64,000 bases of DNA from Aquisalinus luteolus (GCF_009712425.2 NZ_VCJR02000003.1:278559-342558); one strand, 5' to 3'. Numbered from the stretch's first letter, positions 41,533 through 49,562 are shown. Made by a program: numbers and translations. Notes: a model not told the origin generated them from the sequence alone.

Positions 41533-42573
41533 ATGCCAACACCGCCGATCACCGACGAAACCCTTCAGGAATCAATTGACGTTTATATCCGCAACGGATG
41601 GAACACGTCAGCGGCAGCACGGGAAATCGGTATCGACCGGTCATCCATGCAACACCGGCTTCGCACCGCACAGGAGCGCGGCCTGCTCAACATGCCGGAC
41701 AGGGAGCCTAACCCCTCCAAGCACCGGCCCTTTGCAGAGACGAAGGCGGCTCAAATCGAGCAATTCAAACGCCGCAAAATGCACGGGACATGGCGCAACC
41801 CTAACCGTGTGACGCTAAAAAACGATCTTCCTTTCCTTATCATATTTATCGGCGATCCGCACCTTGATAATCCGGGAACGGATCTGGAATTATTCGACAA
41901 GTGGACCGAACCGCTTTGCGCCGGGGCTGGCATCTACGGCTTTGCCCTTGGCGACTGGCTGGATAACTGGGTCCGCTTCCTTAAGTTCCTTTACGCCGAG
42001 ACGACCGTCACTGAAGAGGAGGGCGGGGTTCTTCTCGACGGCTATCTTGAAAAGCTTGCTCCCAATCTGATTGGCTCGGTATCCGGCAACCATGACGACT
42101 GGTCCGCATATCTCGGGCGCAAGATGGATAGCCTTGGCGTTCTTCATCGGTCATATGGCATGCTGCTTGAGCTGGTCACGCCGGGCAGGGCAGACCCGAT
42201 CCGCATCGGTGCGCGGCACCGCTGGACCGGCAAGTCCATACACAACAACGCCCATGGCGTCATGCGGGGTGCGCGGGCCTTCCGGGACCATATCGTCGTT
42301 GGTGGGGACTATCACATCTCCGGGTCAAACATCGTCAAATGCCCGGAGACAGGCAGGCTTTCCCATTGTCACCAGATTGCGGCCTTCAAGATATATGATG
42401 ACTACGCAGATGAAAACGGGTTCACCGATTCGCACATCTCGCCCGCCGTTGCCTGCCTGATTGATCCGTCAAAGCCGGACACTGACCCTAGCATGGTCAA
42501 GAGCTTCCATGACATTAACGACGCCCTTGTCTGCCTTGATGCAGCGAGGGCCGAACGCAGCGCCGCCGCATGA
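41533..42573 (+). CDS. HTH-metallophosphoesterase
   Basis: 346 aa. N-terminal HTH (NGWNTSAAAREIGIDRSSMQ HRLRTAQ spans 21-47), then a calcineurin-like core: GDPHLDN, GDWLDNW, GNHDD, and later GGDYHISG supply the metal-binding D, H and N residues. Such HTH-phosphoesterases occur in several phages; the target may be DNA or a nucleotide. Oddly it is at the end of the lysis region. Confidence 0.82.
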   Translation: MPTPPITDETLQESIDVYIRNGWNTSAAAREIGIDRSSMQHRLRTAQERGLLNMPDREPNPSKHRPFAETKAAQIEQFKRRKMHGTWRNPNRVTLKNDLPFLIIFIGDPHLDNPGTDLELFDKWTEPLCAGAGIYGFALGDWLDNWVRFLKFLYAETTVTEEEGGVLLDGYLEKLAPNLIGSVSGNHDDWSAYLGRKMDSLGVLHRSYGMLLELVTPGRADPIRIGARHRWTGKSIHNNAHGVMRGARAFRDHIVVGGDYHISGSNIVKCPETGRLSHCHQIAAFKIYDDYADENGFTDSHISPAVACLIDPSKPDTDPSMVKSFHDINDALVCLDAARAERSAAA

Positions 42574-42737
42574 GGGTCTATTCCTGCACAGGGCCATATT
42601 TCATCGTCACCGATTACGAAGAGGGTAAGCCGGTGAACCAGATGAAATGGAACAAGGACGAGCTACGCGACTTCATGGACAAGGCTTATTGGGAACACCG
42701 ATATATGCACGATCCTGAGCAGACAATGGAGACTTGA
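42570..42737 (+). CDS. 55-aa hypothetical protein
   Basis: ATGA overlap with the phosphoesterase gene and the stop touches the next start (TGAATG). Sequence MRVYSCTGPYFIVTDYEEGK..., soluble, aromatic-rich. Coupling on both sides supports translation. Confidence 0.65.
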   Translation: MRVYSCTGPYFIVTDYEEGKPVNQMKWNKDELRDFMDKAYWEHRYMHDPEQTMET

Positions 42738-42965
42738 ATGGACGACGAAGAACAACAAGTCATTGCCATTCAGCGCAGCTTGTACTATACTCCGGAGACG
42801 GACGAAGCGAGACGGCTTACAGCCATGGATTACGCTCTGGCCTTCGCCACGACGCAATCAGTCAAGCCGGTAGAGCTGGCCTCAGAGATAGAGCAGTTCC
42901 TCCGACAAGGCAATTCCCGCACGGACAACACAAAGCTCAAAGCCATAAAGGGCGGAAAACCCTAG
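42738..42965 (+). CDS. 75-aa hypothetical protein
   Basis: MDDEEQQVIAIQRSLYYTPE..., acidic and helical. Last rightward phage gene; it meets the leftward accessory operon tail to tail at 42962-42965. Function unknown. Confidence 0.65.
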   Translation: MDDEEQQVIAIQRSLYYTPETDEARRLTAMDYALAFATTQSVKPVELASEIEQFLRQGNSRTDNTKLKAIKGGKP

Positions 42966-43039
42966 CGCTCCCCAAAAGCCCAGACCAGTATAACGGCCAA
43001 GACAAGAACAAGGATCATCTCTGGAGTGGATAGGGGCAT
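42962..43039 (-). CDS. 25-aa membrane peptide, tentative
   Basis: Frame MPLSTPEMILVLVLAVILVW... with a GGAG 12 bases before the ATG. A single hydrophobic helix. Last possible cistron of the accessory operon; very short, so tentative. Confidence 0.35.
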   Translation of the reverse strand: MPLSTPEMILVLVLAVILVWAFGER

Positions 43040-43062
43040 GGCTGATCTAAACTCCGCCGTGT

Positions 43063-43587
43063 CTACTTCCCGAATAGCGGCATACTGGCCGGTGCTGGCG
43101 GGCCTTGCACTGGCCCCTCACGGTGCGGGCGATGGCCATCGGGCCATGCCTTCATCCATCGTGAAGGGTCTTCAAAATCAAGATCGAGATCGGTTTCCCA
43201 TTTGAAATATCCGAGTTGTCCGGAAGCGGGCAGCGGCAATGCTGCAGGCTCTGGATCGGAGAGAACAAGCCCCCACGGTCCGAAAAACCACGGGCTGTCG
43301 CTTTCGTTGATAATATCCGTCACCGTCACTGACCCGATGACGCCGCCCCGCACCAGCTCGTCGGGACGCGGACACTGGACGCCGATGCTCTGCATAAAGT
43401 CGCGGGCGTGTTCATATTCTCGCCGCTGCATGCCCTTGCTGGCGAGGATTGCGATGCGTCCGGGCTTCATGCCGCCCAGATTTATCGCATGCTTGTTGCG
43501 GTTCTCGATATTCTTGCCGCCATGGATGATCGCCCAGGCCCATGGCTGGCGAACGGCAAGTGCGATGCGGGGAAGGTCGTTTGTCAT
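43063..43587 (-). CDS. ASCH-domain phage protein
   Basis: 174 aa. PRIALAVRQPWAWAIIHGGK NIENR spans the opening beta-barrel of ASCH domains (VRQPWAWAI..G.K.IENR). RIAILASKGM and GGVIGSVTVTDI are also typical. ASCH proteins bind RNA or modified nucleotides. One of two such proteins in this operon. Confidence 0.8.
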   Translation of the reverse strand: MTNDLPRIALAVRQPWAWAIIHGGKNIENRNKHAINLGGMKPGRIAILASKGMQRREYEHARDFMQSIGVQCPRPDELVRGGVIGSVTVTDIINESDSPWFFGPWGLVLSDPEPAALPLPASGQLGYFKWETDLDLDFEDPSRWMKAWPDGHRPHREGPVQGPPAPASMPLFGK

Positions 43588-43593
43588 GGCGCT

Positions 43594-43845
43594 CTAAACA
43601 TCAGTCGTTTGTAGCAACTCAGCCATCAGCTCGCCGAAGTGTTTCGTCGATGCTTCCGATTTCCGTATCGCCTTCATGGCTGCTGCCAGCGCGGTGCTGT
43701 GAGGCAGCAAGGGTTCAGTTGATGTAATGCGCATATCTCGAAAATGCTCGGTCGCTATAACGACGACCCCGTGCGATTTCAGAGTTTCAATCGCTTCATC
43801 GGGAAGCGAGTTCGGCGGGCAAAATAAGAAATTCTTCTCGCTCAT
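43594..43845 (-). CDS. Hypothetical protein
   Basis: 83 aa from ATG 43845 (GGATGAGAGT upstream). MSEKNFLFCPPNSLPDEAIE, later a basic helix. Soluble, unknown. Confidence 0.6.
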   Translation of the reverse strand: MSEKNFLFCPPNSLPDEAIETLKSHGVVVIATEHFRDMRITSTEPLLPHSTALAAAMKAIRKSEASTKHFGELMAELLQTTDV

Positions 43846-43904
43846 ACTCTCATCCTTTCCTTGGTTCAATGCAGCCGATAGGGCGGCAAATGTCTTGCAA
43901 AATG

Positions 43905-44207
43905 TCAGGTTTGCTTGACATCGGACGGGTTCGGTGTGTCAGGTATTGGCCTGTCCGCCGGTCTCACAAAATGCCAACCCAGTCCCCACTGCCAAATGCT
44001 GGTGCCTTTACAATTCCCGCATCGCAGAATTGAAAATGGTGTCTCGGAGATATCGTCGGCTGTGGTTCCCTCATATGCGTGCATGATCTGGCGGCACCAT
44101 GGGCATTTGGTCCAGCCGCCGTAAGCCTTCTCGCACAGGCATTCAATGCGGGCGCGGGCGCGGGCTATGACCTTGTCTATACGCTGCTGCGTTGTTCCAA
44201 ATATCAT
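43905..44207 (-). CDS. Zinc-ribbon protein
   Basis: 100 aa. Two CxxC pairs (KCPWCRQIM and LRCGNCKGT) separated by about 30 residues fit a zinc ribbon; a helical basic N-terminus (DKVIARARARIECLCEKA) precedes. Start overlaps the previous stop as ATGA. Possibly nucleic-acid binding. Confidence 0.65.
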   Translation of the reverse strand: MIFGTTQQRIDKVIARARARIECLCEKAYGGWTKCPWCRQIMHAYEGTTADDISETPFSILRCGNCKGTSIWQWGLGWHFVRPADRPIPDTPNPSDVKQT

Positions 44208-44350
44208 TTTGTTGAATCCTTTTCGGCCAGCCGTTTTGCCAGCCTTTCCATGCTGTCCAATATGATCTTCTGGTCGCCCTCAGGCAGTCCGCTTTGAGCC
44301 AGCTTTTCCGCTTCGCGCTTACGGTCGAATGGGGTCTCAAACGTGAACAT
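44204..44350 (-). CDS. 48-aa hypothetical protein
   Basis: Start at ATG 44350, six bases after GGAGG; the ATG at 44356 is too close to it. MFTFETPFDRKREAEKLAQS..., helical. Coupled to both neighbours. Confidence 0.6.
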   Translation of the reverse strand: MFTFETPFDRKREAEKLAQSGLPEGDQKIILDSMERLAKRLAEKDSTK

Positions 44351-44498
44351 CTTCATCCTCCCACGGCACTCGGTCGGCGAAGGCCTCTGCGGCCTTGTCA
44401 AGCTGTTTGAGCGCTGCGCGACAAGGCGATGGATCGTAGGCGACCTTGCGAGCGGCGATGACGAGGCGAATAACGTCATCAGGTAGAGATTTATCCAT
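44337..44498 (-). CDS. 53-aa hypothetical protein
   Basis: MDKSLPDDVIRLVIAARKVA..., ending EDEDVHV. Overlaps the upstream gene by 8 bases and the downstream gene by 14, so it fits the operon. Helical, acidic C-terminus. Confidence 0.58.
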   Translation of the reverse strand: MDKSLPDDVIRLVIAARKVAYDPSPCRAALKQLDKAAEAFADRVPWEDEDVHV

Positions 44499-44856
44499 CG
44501 CGCGGCTCCCGATCAGTCAGCCACGCTTCGTCTGGCAGCGGCTTTACATCGATGACGCTGGCGTTCAGATCAAATTCATCAATCTCGAACTCGCGCCCGA
44601 GGACCATGAACACGAACCACTCTCTCTCGCCGCGCCTCCACATGATCTTGATGCCCTTCCAGCCGTTGTTGAAAATGTCGTTTGACACCCAACTGAAATA
44701 GGTAGCGTCCCCCAAATCGCCGCCTTTGCAGCACTCATCAAAACGGCGCTCTTCGCCCTTGTGGTTTTCCTCTTGGAACCAGAACTCGACATATTTGCCA
44801 TCACGCCTCACGCGCTCGACAGTGCGCACCATGAACGGCTTTTCGATCTCGCTCAT
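44491..44856 (-). CDS. Hypothetical protein
   Basis: 121 aa. Alternating beta-type segments (FMVRTVERVRRDGKYVEFWF, KGIKIMWRRGEREWFVFMVL). No family recognised. Coupled to the 62-aa frame by ATGA. Confidence 0.65.
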   Translation of the reverse strand: MSEIEKPFMVRTVERVRRDGKYVEFWFQEENHKGEERRFDECCKGGDLGDATYFSWVSNDIFNNGWKGIKIMWRRGEREWFVFMVLGREFEIDEFDLNASVIDVKPLPDEAWLTDREPRDG

Positions 44857-45041
44857 GACTGACCGCCTGTCGCAGTCTCTTCTATGCGACGCCGGAGGTG
44901 ATGCCGAGCGAGCCAGTTAATCGAGGGTCTGGCTGACGCGCGACATACCTGAAAGCCACGCCGATCAACGCGACCCGTTGGGTAGACCTGATGACACACG
45001 CCATCTCGCCAGGAAGTTTGGCTCAAAAGTCGGAGGTTCAT
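44853..45041 (-). CDS. 62-aa basic protein
   Basis: MNLRLLSQTSWRDGVCHQVY..., arginine-rich. ATGA overlaps at both ends support translation, though composition looks less typical than its neighbours. Confidence 0.48.
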   Translation of the reverse strand: MNLRLLSQTSWRDGVCHQVYPTGRVDRRGFQVCRASARPSINWLARHHLRRRIEETATGGQS

Positions 45042-45547
45042 GAGTTGGAATCTCCGCCTGTCAGCCGGAAGTGGGCCTCATCGTTCTCAATGCCGAGAGC
45101 AACCTCAATATCGGATTGATAGGCGAATACGTCTATATCGAGCCATTCCTCATCGCCTTCTATGGCATCATGCTCTTTCATCTCTTTCGCCACGCCCACA
45201 ACGGTGGTGTCAATGTAGTACCAGCCGCCGCGACATAACCGCTGCATGCCGTCTGGTGCGTCAGGCAGCTCAGGCGCGTGAAGCACCTCGCCATTTTTGG
45301 CGATCAGGCACCGAACCGTGCCAAGGTCTATGGACTTGGTGAACGTCACAACCTCGCCCAACGCGACGCGCGTATTGCAATAGCCGTTGAGGTCCTCCTC
45401 GCCTCGCTGAATTTCCAGCGCTCGCAGATGAAAACTATCCCCGTCAATGACAAGGAAGTCATCAGGCCTTGCCGCCCGCTCTGGCGGCATCTCGTCCTCC
45501 CAATCTGTGGGTAGCCAGGTAACGTTTTCTTCGGCTTCAATCTTCAT
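45038..45547 (-). CDS. Hypothetical protein
   Basis: 169 aa, acidic. MKIEAEENVTWLPTDWEDEM..., GGWYYIDTTVVGVAKEMKEH. Possible beta-barrel. Unknown function. Confidence 0.62.
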   Translation of the reverse strand: MKIEAEENVTWLPTDWEDEMPPERAARPDDFLVIDGDSFHLRALEIQRGEEDLNGYCNTRVALGEVVTFTKSIDLGTVRCLIAKNGEVLHAPELPDAPDGMQRLCRGGWYYIDTTVVGVAKEMKEHDAIEGDEEWLDIDVFAYQSDIEVALGIENDEAHFRLTGGDSNS

Positions 45548-45603
45548 AGTTGGAATCTCCCTTGGAGTTTCGGTTAGTGTTGCGGCGGAGTGATGGGGAG
45601 CCG

Positions 45604-45798
45604 TTAGGCCTTGCGAGCGATCTGCTCATTGATCCTGTCAATCGCCTTTTCGAGTGACGTCGCGGTGGCCTCCAAATATGCCCTCGCCACTGGCCCGGGG
45701 TCGACGTCATCCGCTGTTTCGCGAATAGCGTCGGCGGCAGCTTTCATCCCGGCAATCCATCCCTGCGTCCAGGCATCGTTTGAAACCAGTCGTTCCAT
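45604..45798 (-). CDS. Hypothetical helical protein
   Basis: 64 aa. NDAWTQGWIAGMKAAADAIR followed by helix LEATATSLEKAIDRINEQI. The W..G...G...A.. opening occurs in several short phage proteins. Unknown. Confidence 0.6.
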   Translation of the reverse strand: MERLVSNDAWTQGWIAGMKAAADAIRETADDVDPGPVARAYLEATATSLEKAIDRINEQIARKA

Positions 45799-45817
45799 TC
45801 TCTCTTTCCTTTCAGGT

Positions 45818-45830
45818 ATGGCGGAGTCGC
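45818..45830. repeat. 13-bp intercistronic repeat, copy 1
   Basis: ATGGCGGAGTCGC lies between the stop of the 45834 gene and the start of the 45604-45798 gene. An identical copy is at 46217-46229 and a partial one (GGCGGAGT) at 45584-45591, all in gaps of this operon. Confidence 0.6.
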
Positions 45831-45833
45831 CGG

Positions 45834-46202
45834 TTATGCAGCTCTCAAAAAATATTCATGCGCTAGATTTTCAGCGTCGGCTTGCGACCATCCGTATCCG
45901 GCATCGCCATACTCAATCCCGGAGTCTTTCAGAAACTCAGTGACGGTTTGACGGGCCGATTTGAAGCTTTCGCGGACGGTATAGCCGTGGCGCATCAGCT
46001 CGAATGCGAGCATGTTTCCAAAGACGTGCTGACAGAGATCTTGATCGCCGAGGCGGCGGTTTTTGTGGGCCAGCTCCAGAAACGCCTCGTCGATCTTCTC
46101 GTGGAGCATTTGCTTCACTTCTGGGCTTTTGAATGCCTTTGCCACGCCTTGCTTGACGCCAATAGACACGCTTTCCGAAATGATCTTTTCTAAATCGAAC
46201 AT
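45834..46202 (-). CDS. Hypothetical protein
   Basis: 122 aa. MFDLEKIISESVSIGVKQGV..., helical with a C-terminal YGWSQADAENLAHEYFLRAA. Unknown. Confidence 0.62.
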   Translation of the reverse strand: MFDLEKIISESVSIGVKQGVAKAFKSPEVKQMLHEKIDEAFLELAHKNRRLGDQDLCQHVFGNMLAFELMRHGYTVRESFKSARQTVTEFLKDSGIEYGDAGYGWSQADAENLAHEYFLRAA

Positions 46203-46216
46203 CTTCTCATCCTCTC

Positions 46217-46229
46217 ATGGCGGAGTCGC
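46217..46229. repeat. 13-bp intercistronic repeat, copy 2
   Basis: Same ATGGCGGAGTCGC as 45818-45830, again just upstream (in transcript order) of a gene start, here the 45834-46202 gene. Confidence 0.6.
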
Positions 46230-46241
46230 AGTCCGCCGGGG

Positions 46242-46643
46242 TTAGTCGGCCTCGCCGATAATGTCGTAGTCGCTTGGCGGTGATCCGGGTTCGGCTGCCC
46301 AGTCACCGGAACCACCCCAGCGATGAGCCTCGCCATCGATCTCACCTTCAATGCAGTAGTCGTAAGTGTCCCACGTCATGCCGGTGACCTTCCTGACGGT
46401 GGCTGTCTGGCCGTTGCGCAGGAGGGCCGTAGCGCCGCCCCTGGTGCGGATACGGGCAAGGCAGGCCTGACGGGCAGTCTCGTCTATCGGGTTCCTGACG
46501 GCCTCTGACGTGCGTTCTCCTGCCTGCCAGCCGAGTATCCAGTCCTTGCCGTCCATGGTCTCTGGATCGTAGGGATTGGCGGTGACGGGCTTGCCTTCGT
46601 CAAAGGCTGTCTCTCCCTCTTGAAACGGGTTGGTGTAGGTCAT
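46242..46643 (-). CDS. RMF-like N-terminal domain protein
   Basis: 133 aa. Residues 5-45 (NPFQEGETAFDEGKPVTANP, then KDWILGWQAGER) resemble the ribosome modulation factor fold (NP.....A...G......P......WL.GW..G). The rest (ATVRKVTGMTWDTYDYCIEG) is a different, beta-rich part. Could act on host ribosomes; inferred from resemblance. Confidence 0.62.
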   Translation of the reverse strand: MTYTNPFQEGETAFDEGKPVTANPYDPETMDGKDWILGWQAGERTSEAVRNPIDETARQACLARIRTRGGATALLRNGQTATVRKVTGMTWDTYDYCIEGEIDGEAHRWGGSGDWAAEPGSPPSDYDIIGEAD

Positions 46644-47350
46644 GCGGCCTCCCGTTCTGCCAGATACTCATCGACGTTCTGCTTGATCACCTCGAAGGTG
46701 ACGGCGACGATCCACGGGTTGTCTTCCCAGCGCTTTGGGGCCTTGGTGTGGAGGGATTGCCAGAGGTGGGCGAACACCTCCTCCGGATGCCCGACGCCAT
46801 CCTCTGGGCGCTCTAGGCACCATGCCTCGATATTGTTTGGGCCATAAGTCTTGTGGAACTTCAGCCCCTCGGCCTTGGCGTCTTCTCGGCTGATATCCTG
46901 CAGCCGCTGCACCCTTACGTCTGTGACTTTAAGGCTAAGGCGGGAAGCCCAGCGGGGCATGTGGATGCACGGTTTCCATGGCGTGTTGCTGGGCGCATAA
47001 CGCCGGTCGGCGTCATAGAAGACCTTGCTTTTTGGCATTTCGCGTGGCTTCAGGTGAGCGAAAAGCGAGTGAGGCTTCCAAGCTTCCCACACATAGAGCA
47101 GGTCGCCTTTCAGATATGGAAGCTTTATGAACTTGGAGCTGGGGCCGGCATCTATGCCGGTTTCTACGCAAATATAGCGGCCCCGAAACTCGATATGCCC
47201 CCTCGGGCAAAGAACGGAATAGCCCGGCGAAGTGTCATTGGCGCACCATTCCGGCGGCTGAGGGTTCAGCACCCGCCTCGTCTGCGTCTTCCTGCCGTCG
47301 AGAAGGGCCCTTACCATTGGCCCGGAAAAGATGATCGGTTTGACGCTCAT
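46640..47350 (-). CDS. ASCH-like phage protein
   Basis: 236 aa. MSVKPIIFSGPMVRALLDGR KTQTRRV spans the typical start of a widespread phage family related to ASCH domains (F...MV.A...G.KTQTRR). LYVWEAWKPH and DVRVQRLQDISREDAKAEG are also conserved. Function unknown; RNA or nucleotide binding likely. Confidence 0.78.
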   Translation of the reverse strand: MSVKPIIFSGPMVRALLDGRKTQTRRVLNPQPPEWCANDTSPGYSVLCPRGHIEFRGRYICVETGIDAGPSSKFIKLPYLKGDLLYVWEAWKPHSLFAHLKPREMPKSKVFYDADRRYAPSNTPWKPCIHMPRWASRLSLKVTDVRVQRLQDISREDAKAEGLKFHKTYGPNNIEAWCLERPEDGVGHPEEVFAHLWQSLHTKAPKRWEDNPWIVAVTFEVIKQNVDEYLAEREAA

Positions 47351-47490
47351 GCTTCACCGCCAGAATATGCCAGCCCTAAAACGCCAGCGACAGCGAGAAC
47401 AAACCCGAGCACTAGCCAGCCGATGTCGCGCGCACCTGCGCCAAAACCAGACATGAGGCTGCCGATAATGATGATCGCTGCATAGCTCAT
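47347..47490 (-). CDS. 47-aa membrane protein
   Basis: MSYAAIIIIGSLMSGFGAGA... with two hydrophobic stretches. Coupled at both ends (ATGA). Unknown. Confidence 0.6.
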   Translation of the reverse strand: MSYAAIIIIGSLMSGFGAGARDIGWLVLGFVLAVAGVLGLAYSGGEA

Positions 47491-47708
47491 GCTTCACCGC
47501 CTTTGGGGGAGGGGCGGCATTTGGCGATGTAGTCACCCAAGGCTGCGTGCAGGGCGATCAGCTCGTAGATCGTCAAGCACGCCATGGCCATATCGCTACG
47601 GCCCGACAGGCATAGGTGCGCAAATGCGGGGCCATTATCCGGAAGGGTCGCCAGCGATATGTGGTCGCCTTCCTCAAGGTTAATCCTGAAGCCGTCTTCA
47701 ATGCTCAC
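47487..47708 (-). CDS. Hypothetical protein
   Basis: 73 aa from GTG 47708 (GTGA overlap). MSIEDGFRINLEEGDHISLA..., C-terminal helix TIYELIALHAALGDYIAKC. Unknown. Confidence 0.6.
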   Translation of the reverse strand: MSIEDGFRINLEEGDHISLATLPDNGPAFAHLCLSGRSDMAMACLTIYELIALHAALGDYIAKCRPSPKGGEA

Positions 47709-47887
47709 AGCGCACCCCCAACCCGTTTACAGATTGACCGGACAATATCGGAACATACCGGTCGATAGCCGGACCGTTTACAGGTCGGGCCTTTGATTTT
47801 GTTGGGGGATGGTGAGCCTTCCAAGCTGATGCAGAACGCCGGGTGAACAGGCGTCTCGGCAGGCTGTGTCAGAATTGTGCCAACCAT
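47705..47887 (-). CDS. 60-aa protein, first gene of accessory operon
   Basis: MVGTILTQPAETPVHPAFCI... with CKRSGYRPVCSDIVRSICKR near the end. The GTGA overlap with the next gene supports it; the ribosome site is weak and some of the frame is antisense to nothing known. Probably the operon's promoter-proximal cistron. Confidence 0.42.
   Translation of the reverse strand: MVGTILTQPAETPVHPAFCISLEGSPSPNKIKGPTCKRSGYRPVCSDIVRSICKRVGGAL
47723..47783. repeat. Direct repeat CCGTTTACAG pair near prophage right end
   Basis: CCGTTTACAG at 47723-47732 and 47774-47783, 51 bases apart, close to the boundary with host DNA. Could be arm-type integrase sites, but they also fall within a possible small coding frame. 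Confidence 0.35.
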
Positions 47888-47982
47888 TTTTGATGTTTTC
47901 TTTCCGTTCCTTACAAAACTTCCAATTTCCGGTTGACCGCGGAATCGGAAATCCCTAGAGAAACTGGACTTTTCGGGGTTTA

Positions 47983-48057
47983 GCCGCGGTAGCTCAGTGG
48001 TAGAGCGCACCCTTGGTAAGGGTGAGGTCGAGAGTTCAATTCTCTCTCGCGGCACCA
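47983..48057 (+). tRNA. tRNA-Thr(GGT)
   Basis: Cloverleaf reads GCCGCGG acceptor, AGCTCAGTGGTAGAGC D arm, anticodon stem CACCC/GGGTG with loop TTGGTAA (anticodon GGT), TTCAATT T-loop region, acceptor TCGCGGC, discriminator A, encoded CCA. First feature on the host side of the prophage boundary. Confidence 0.95.
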
Positions 48058-48090
48058 GCTCCCTGATCTGGCATCAGTAATCATGGGAGC
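48058..48090 (+). promoter_or_regulatory. Hairpin between tRNA-Thr and next gene
   Basis: GCTCCC 48058-48063 pairs with GGGAGC 48085-48090, enclosing CTGAT/ATCAG. The 3' arm includes the GGGAG ribosome site of the 48096 gene. It may serve tRNA 3' processing and mask that site. Confidence 0.45.
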
Positions 48091-48095
48091 CTGAC

Positions 48096-48293
48096 TTGAG
48101 CGCGAACCGGTCCGACAACACGGACGATACGAGCCAGCCAGAAGACAGCAAGCCTGAAAATGACCTGTCAGGCGACAAACCAGCGCCCAAATCACCATCC
48201 AGGAAAAAGCCGACCAAGGAAGAAAGACTGGCCGAAGCCCTGCGCGCAAACTTGCGCCGGCGCAAACAGGCCGGACGCAGGAACGAGGACTGA
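48096..48293 (+). CDS. Small basic/acidic protein upstream of murA
   Basis: 65 aa from TTG 48096, six bases after GGGAG. Low complexity, with N-terminal D/E/S/P-rich part and a basic C-terminus (RANLRRRKQAGRRNED). Similar short proteins precede murA in alphaproteobacteria. Stop lies 3 bases before murA. Confidence 0.65.
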   Translation: MSANRSDNTDDTSQPEDSKPENDLSGDKPAPKSPSRKKPTKEERLAEALRANLRRRKQAGRRNED

Positions 48294-48296
48294 TCA

Positions 48297-49562
48297 ATGG
48301 ACAAGCTGGCAATCATCGGCGGACGGCCGCTCTACGGGAAATTGCCTATTTCAGGGGCAAAGAACTCGGCCCTGAAGGTAATGGTGGCGACGCTGCTCAC
48401 CACAGAGCCGCTGCGGCTGAAAAACGTGCCGGACCTTGCCGATATCCGCCAGCTGACGGCGCTGCTGGAACAGCATGGCGTCGGCATCCAGCGCGAAGGC
48501 GCGAACCTGAACCTGCATGCAAAGGACATCACCTCCACCGTCGCGCCCTATGAGCTGGTGCGCAAGATGCGGGCAAGCTTCAACGTATTGGGGCCGATCC
48601 TCGCCCGCGAAGGCAAGGCGAAGGTCTCGCTGCCCGGGGGGTGCGCCATCGGCGCGCGGCCCGTCGACCTGCACCTGAAGGCATTCGAGGCCATGGGCGC
48701 GGAGATCGAACTCGACGAGGGCTATGTCCTCGCCAAGGCCAAGGGTGGCCTGAAGGGCGCCAAGGTTACATTCCCCTTCGTCTCCGTAGGGGCGACCGAG
48801 CACGCCATGCTGGCCGCGACGCTGGCAAAAGGCACGACAACACTCAACAACGCCGCCCGCGAGCCTGAAATCGCCGACCTCGCCAATTGCCTCAACGCCA
48901 TGGGCGCGAAGATTTCCGGTGCTGGTACGTCAACCATCACCATCGAGGGTGTAGAGACCCTGTCTGGCACCGAGCACACTGTACTGCCCGACCGGATCGA
49001 GACCGGCTCTTATGCCATGACCGTGGGTGTTACCGGCGGCGAGCTGACCCTGACGGAGACAAATATCGAACTCCTCGGTGCGGCAGCGGACAGCCTGATC
49101 GAGGCCGGGCTGGAGCTGACGGCCCTCGACAATGGCATCCGCGTGACCATGAACCGCAACCGGCTGAAGGCGGTAGACGTCATCACCCAGCCTTTCCCGG
49201 GCTTCCCGACCGACCTGCAGGCCCAGTTTATGGCGCTGATGGCGACGGCGGAAGGCACGTCGACCATCAAGGAGACGATCTTCGAGAACCGTTTCATGCA
49301 TGTCCCGGAACTCGGCCGCATGGGCGCCGATATCCATATCAACGGCCAGCTGGCGACGGTGAAGGGCAAGGCGAAGCTGAAAGGCGCGCCTGTCATGGCC
49401 ACGGACCTGCGCGCGTCTATGTCACTGGTTCTGGCCGGTCTCGGCGCGGAAGGGCAGAGCATGGTTTCCCGGCTCTATCACCTCGACCGCGGGTTCGAAC
49501 GGCTGGATGAAAAGCTGCAAAATGTCGGCGCACTGGTTGAGCGCGTGCCCGATAATGACTAG
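48297..49562 (+). CDS. murA: UDP-GlcNAc 1-carboxyvinyltransferase
   Basis: 421 aa, the family length. [28 protein letters not shown] spans the conserved opening. Catalytic cysteine is Cys116 in [15 protein letters not shown]. Catalyses enolpyruvyl transfer to UDP-GlcNAc, the first committed step of peptidoglycan synthesis. The intact cysteine predicts normal fosfomycin chemistry. Confidence 0.98.
   Translation: MDKLAIIGGRPLYGKLPISGAKNSALKVMVATLLTTEPLRLKNVPDLADIRQLTALLEQHGVGIQREGANLNLHAKDITSTVAPYELVRKMRASFNVLGPILAREGKAKVSLPGGCAIGARPVDLHLKAFEAMGAEIELDEGYVLAKAKGGLKGAKVTFPFVSVGATEHAMLAATLAKGTTTLNNAAREPEIADLANCLNAMGAKISGAGTSTITIEGVETLSGTEHTVLPDRIETGSYAMTVGVTGGELTLTETNIELLGAAADSLIEAGLELTALDNGIRVTMNRNRLKAVDVITQPFPGFPTDLQAQFMALMATAEGTSTIKETIFENRFMHVPELGRMGADIHINGQLATVKGKAKLKGAPVMATDLRASMSLVLAGLGAEGQSMVSRLYHLDRGFERLDEKLQNVGALVERVPDND

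Larger units (their letters stand above)
1..47900. mobile_element. Prophage (siphovirus type), left end outside window
   Basis: Contiguous phage modules: leftward recombination operon, repressor/Cro switch, early operon, terminase, portal, capsid, tail tube, tape measure, tail fibre, endolysin, spanins, accessory operon. The long tape measure and J-like tail tip protein without sheath genes indicate a siphovirus. Right boundary is placed between the last leftward phage gene (47887) and tRNA-Thr (47983); the exact att site is not identified. No integrase or excisionase-integrase pair is in the window, so the left end must lie before base 1. No obvious inactivating mutation was seen in structural genes. 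Confidence 0.93.

Noticed and set aside
47888..48055. Extension of the minus-strand frame at 47705 through the tRNA (begins MPRERIELSTSP)
   Set aside because: This part is antisense to tRNA-Thr, a well-known spurious translation. Only the portion from 47887 is kept as a possible gene.
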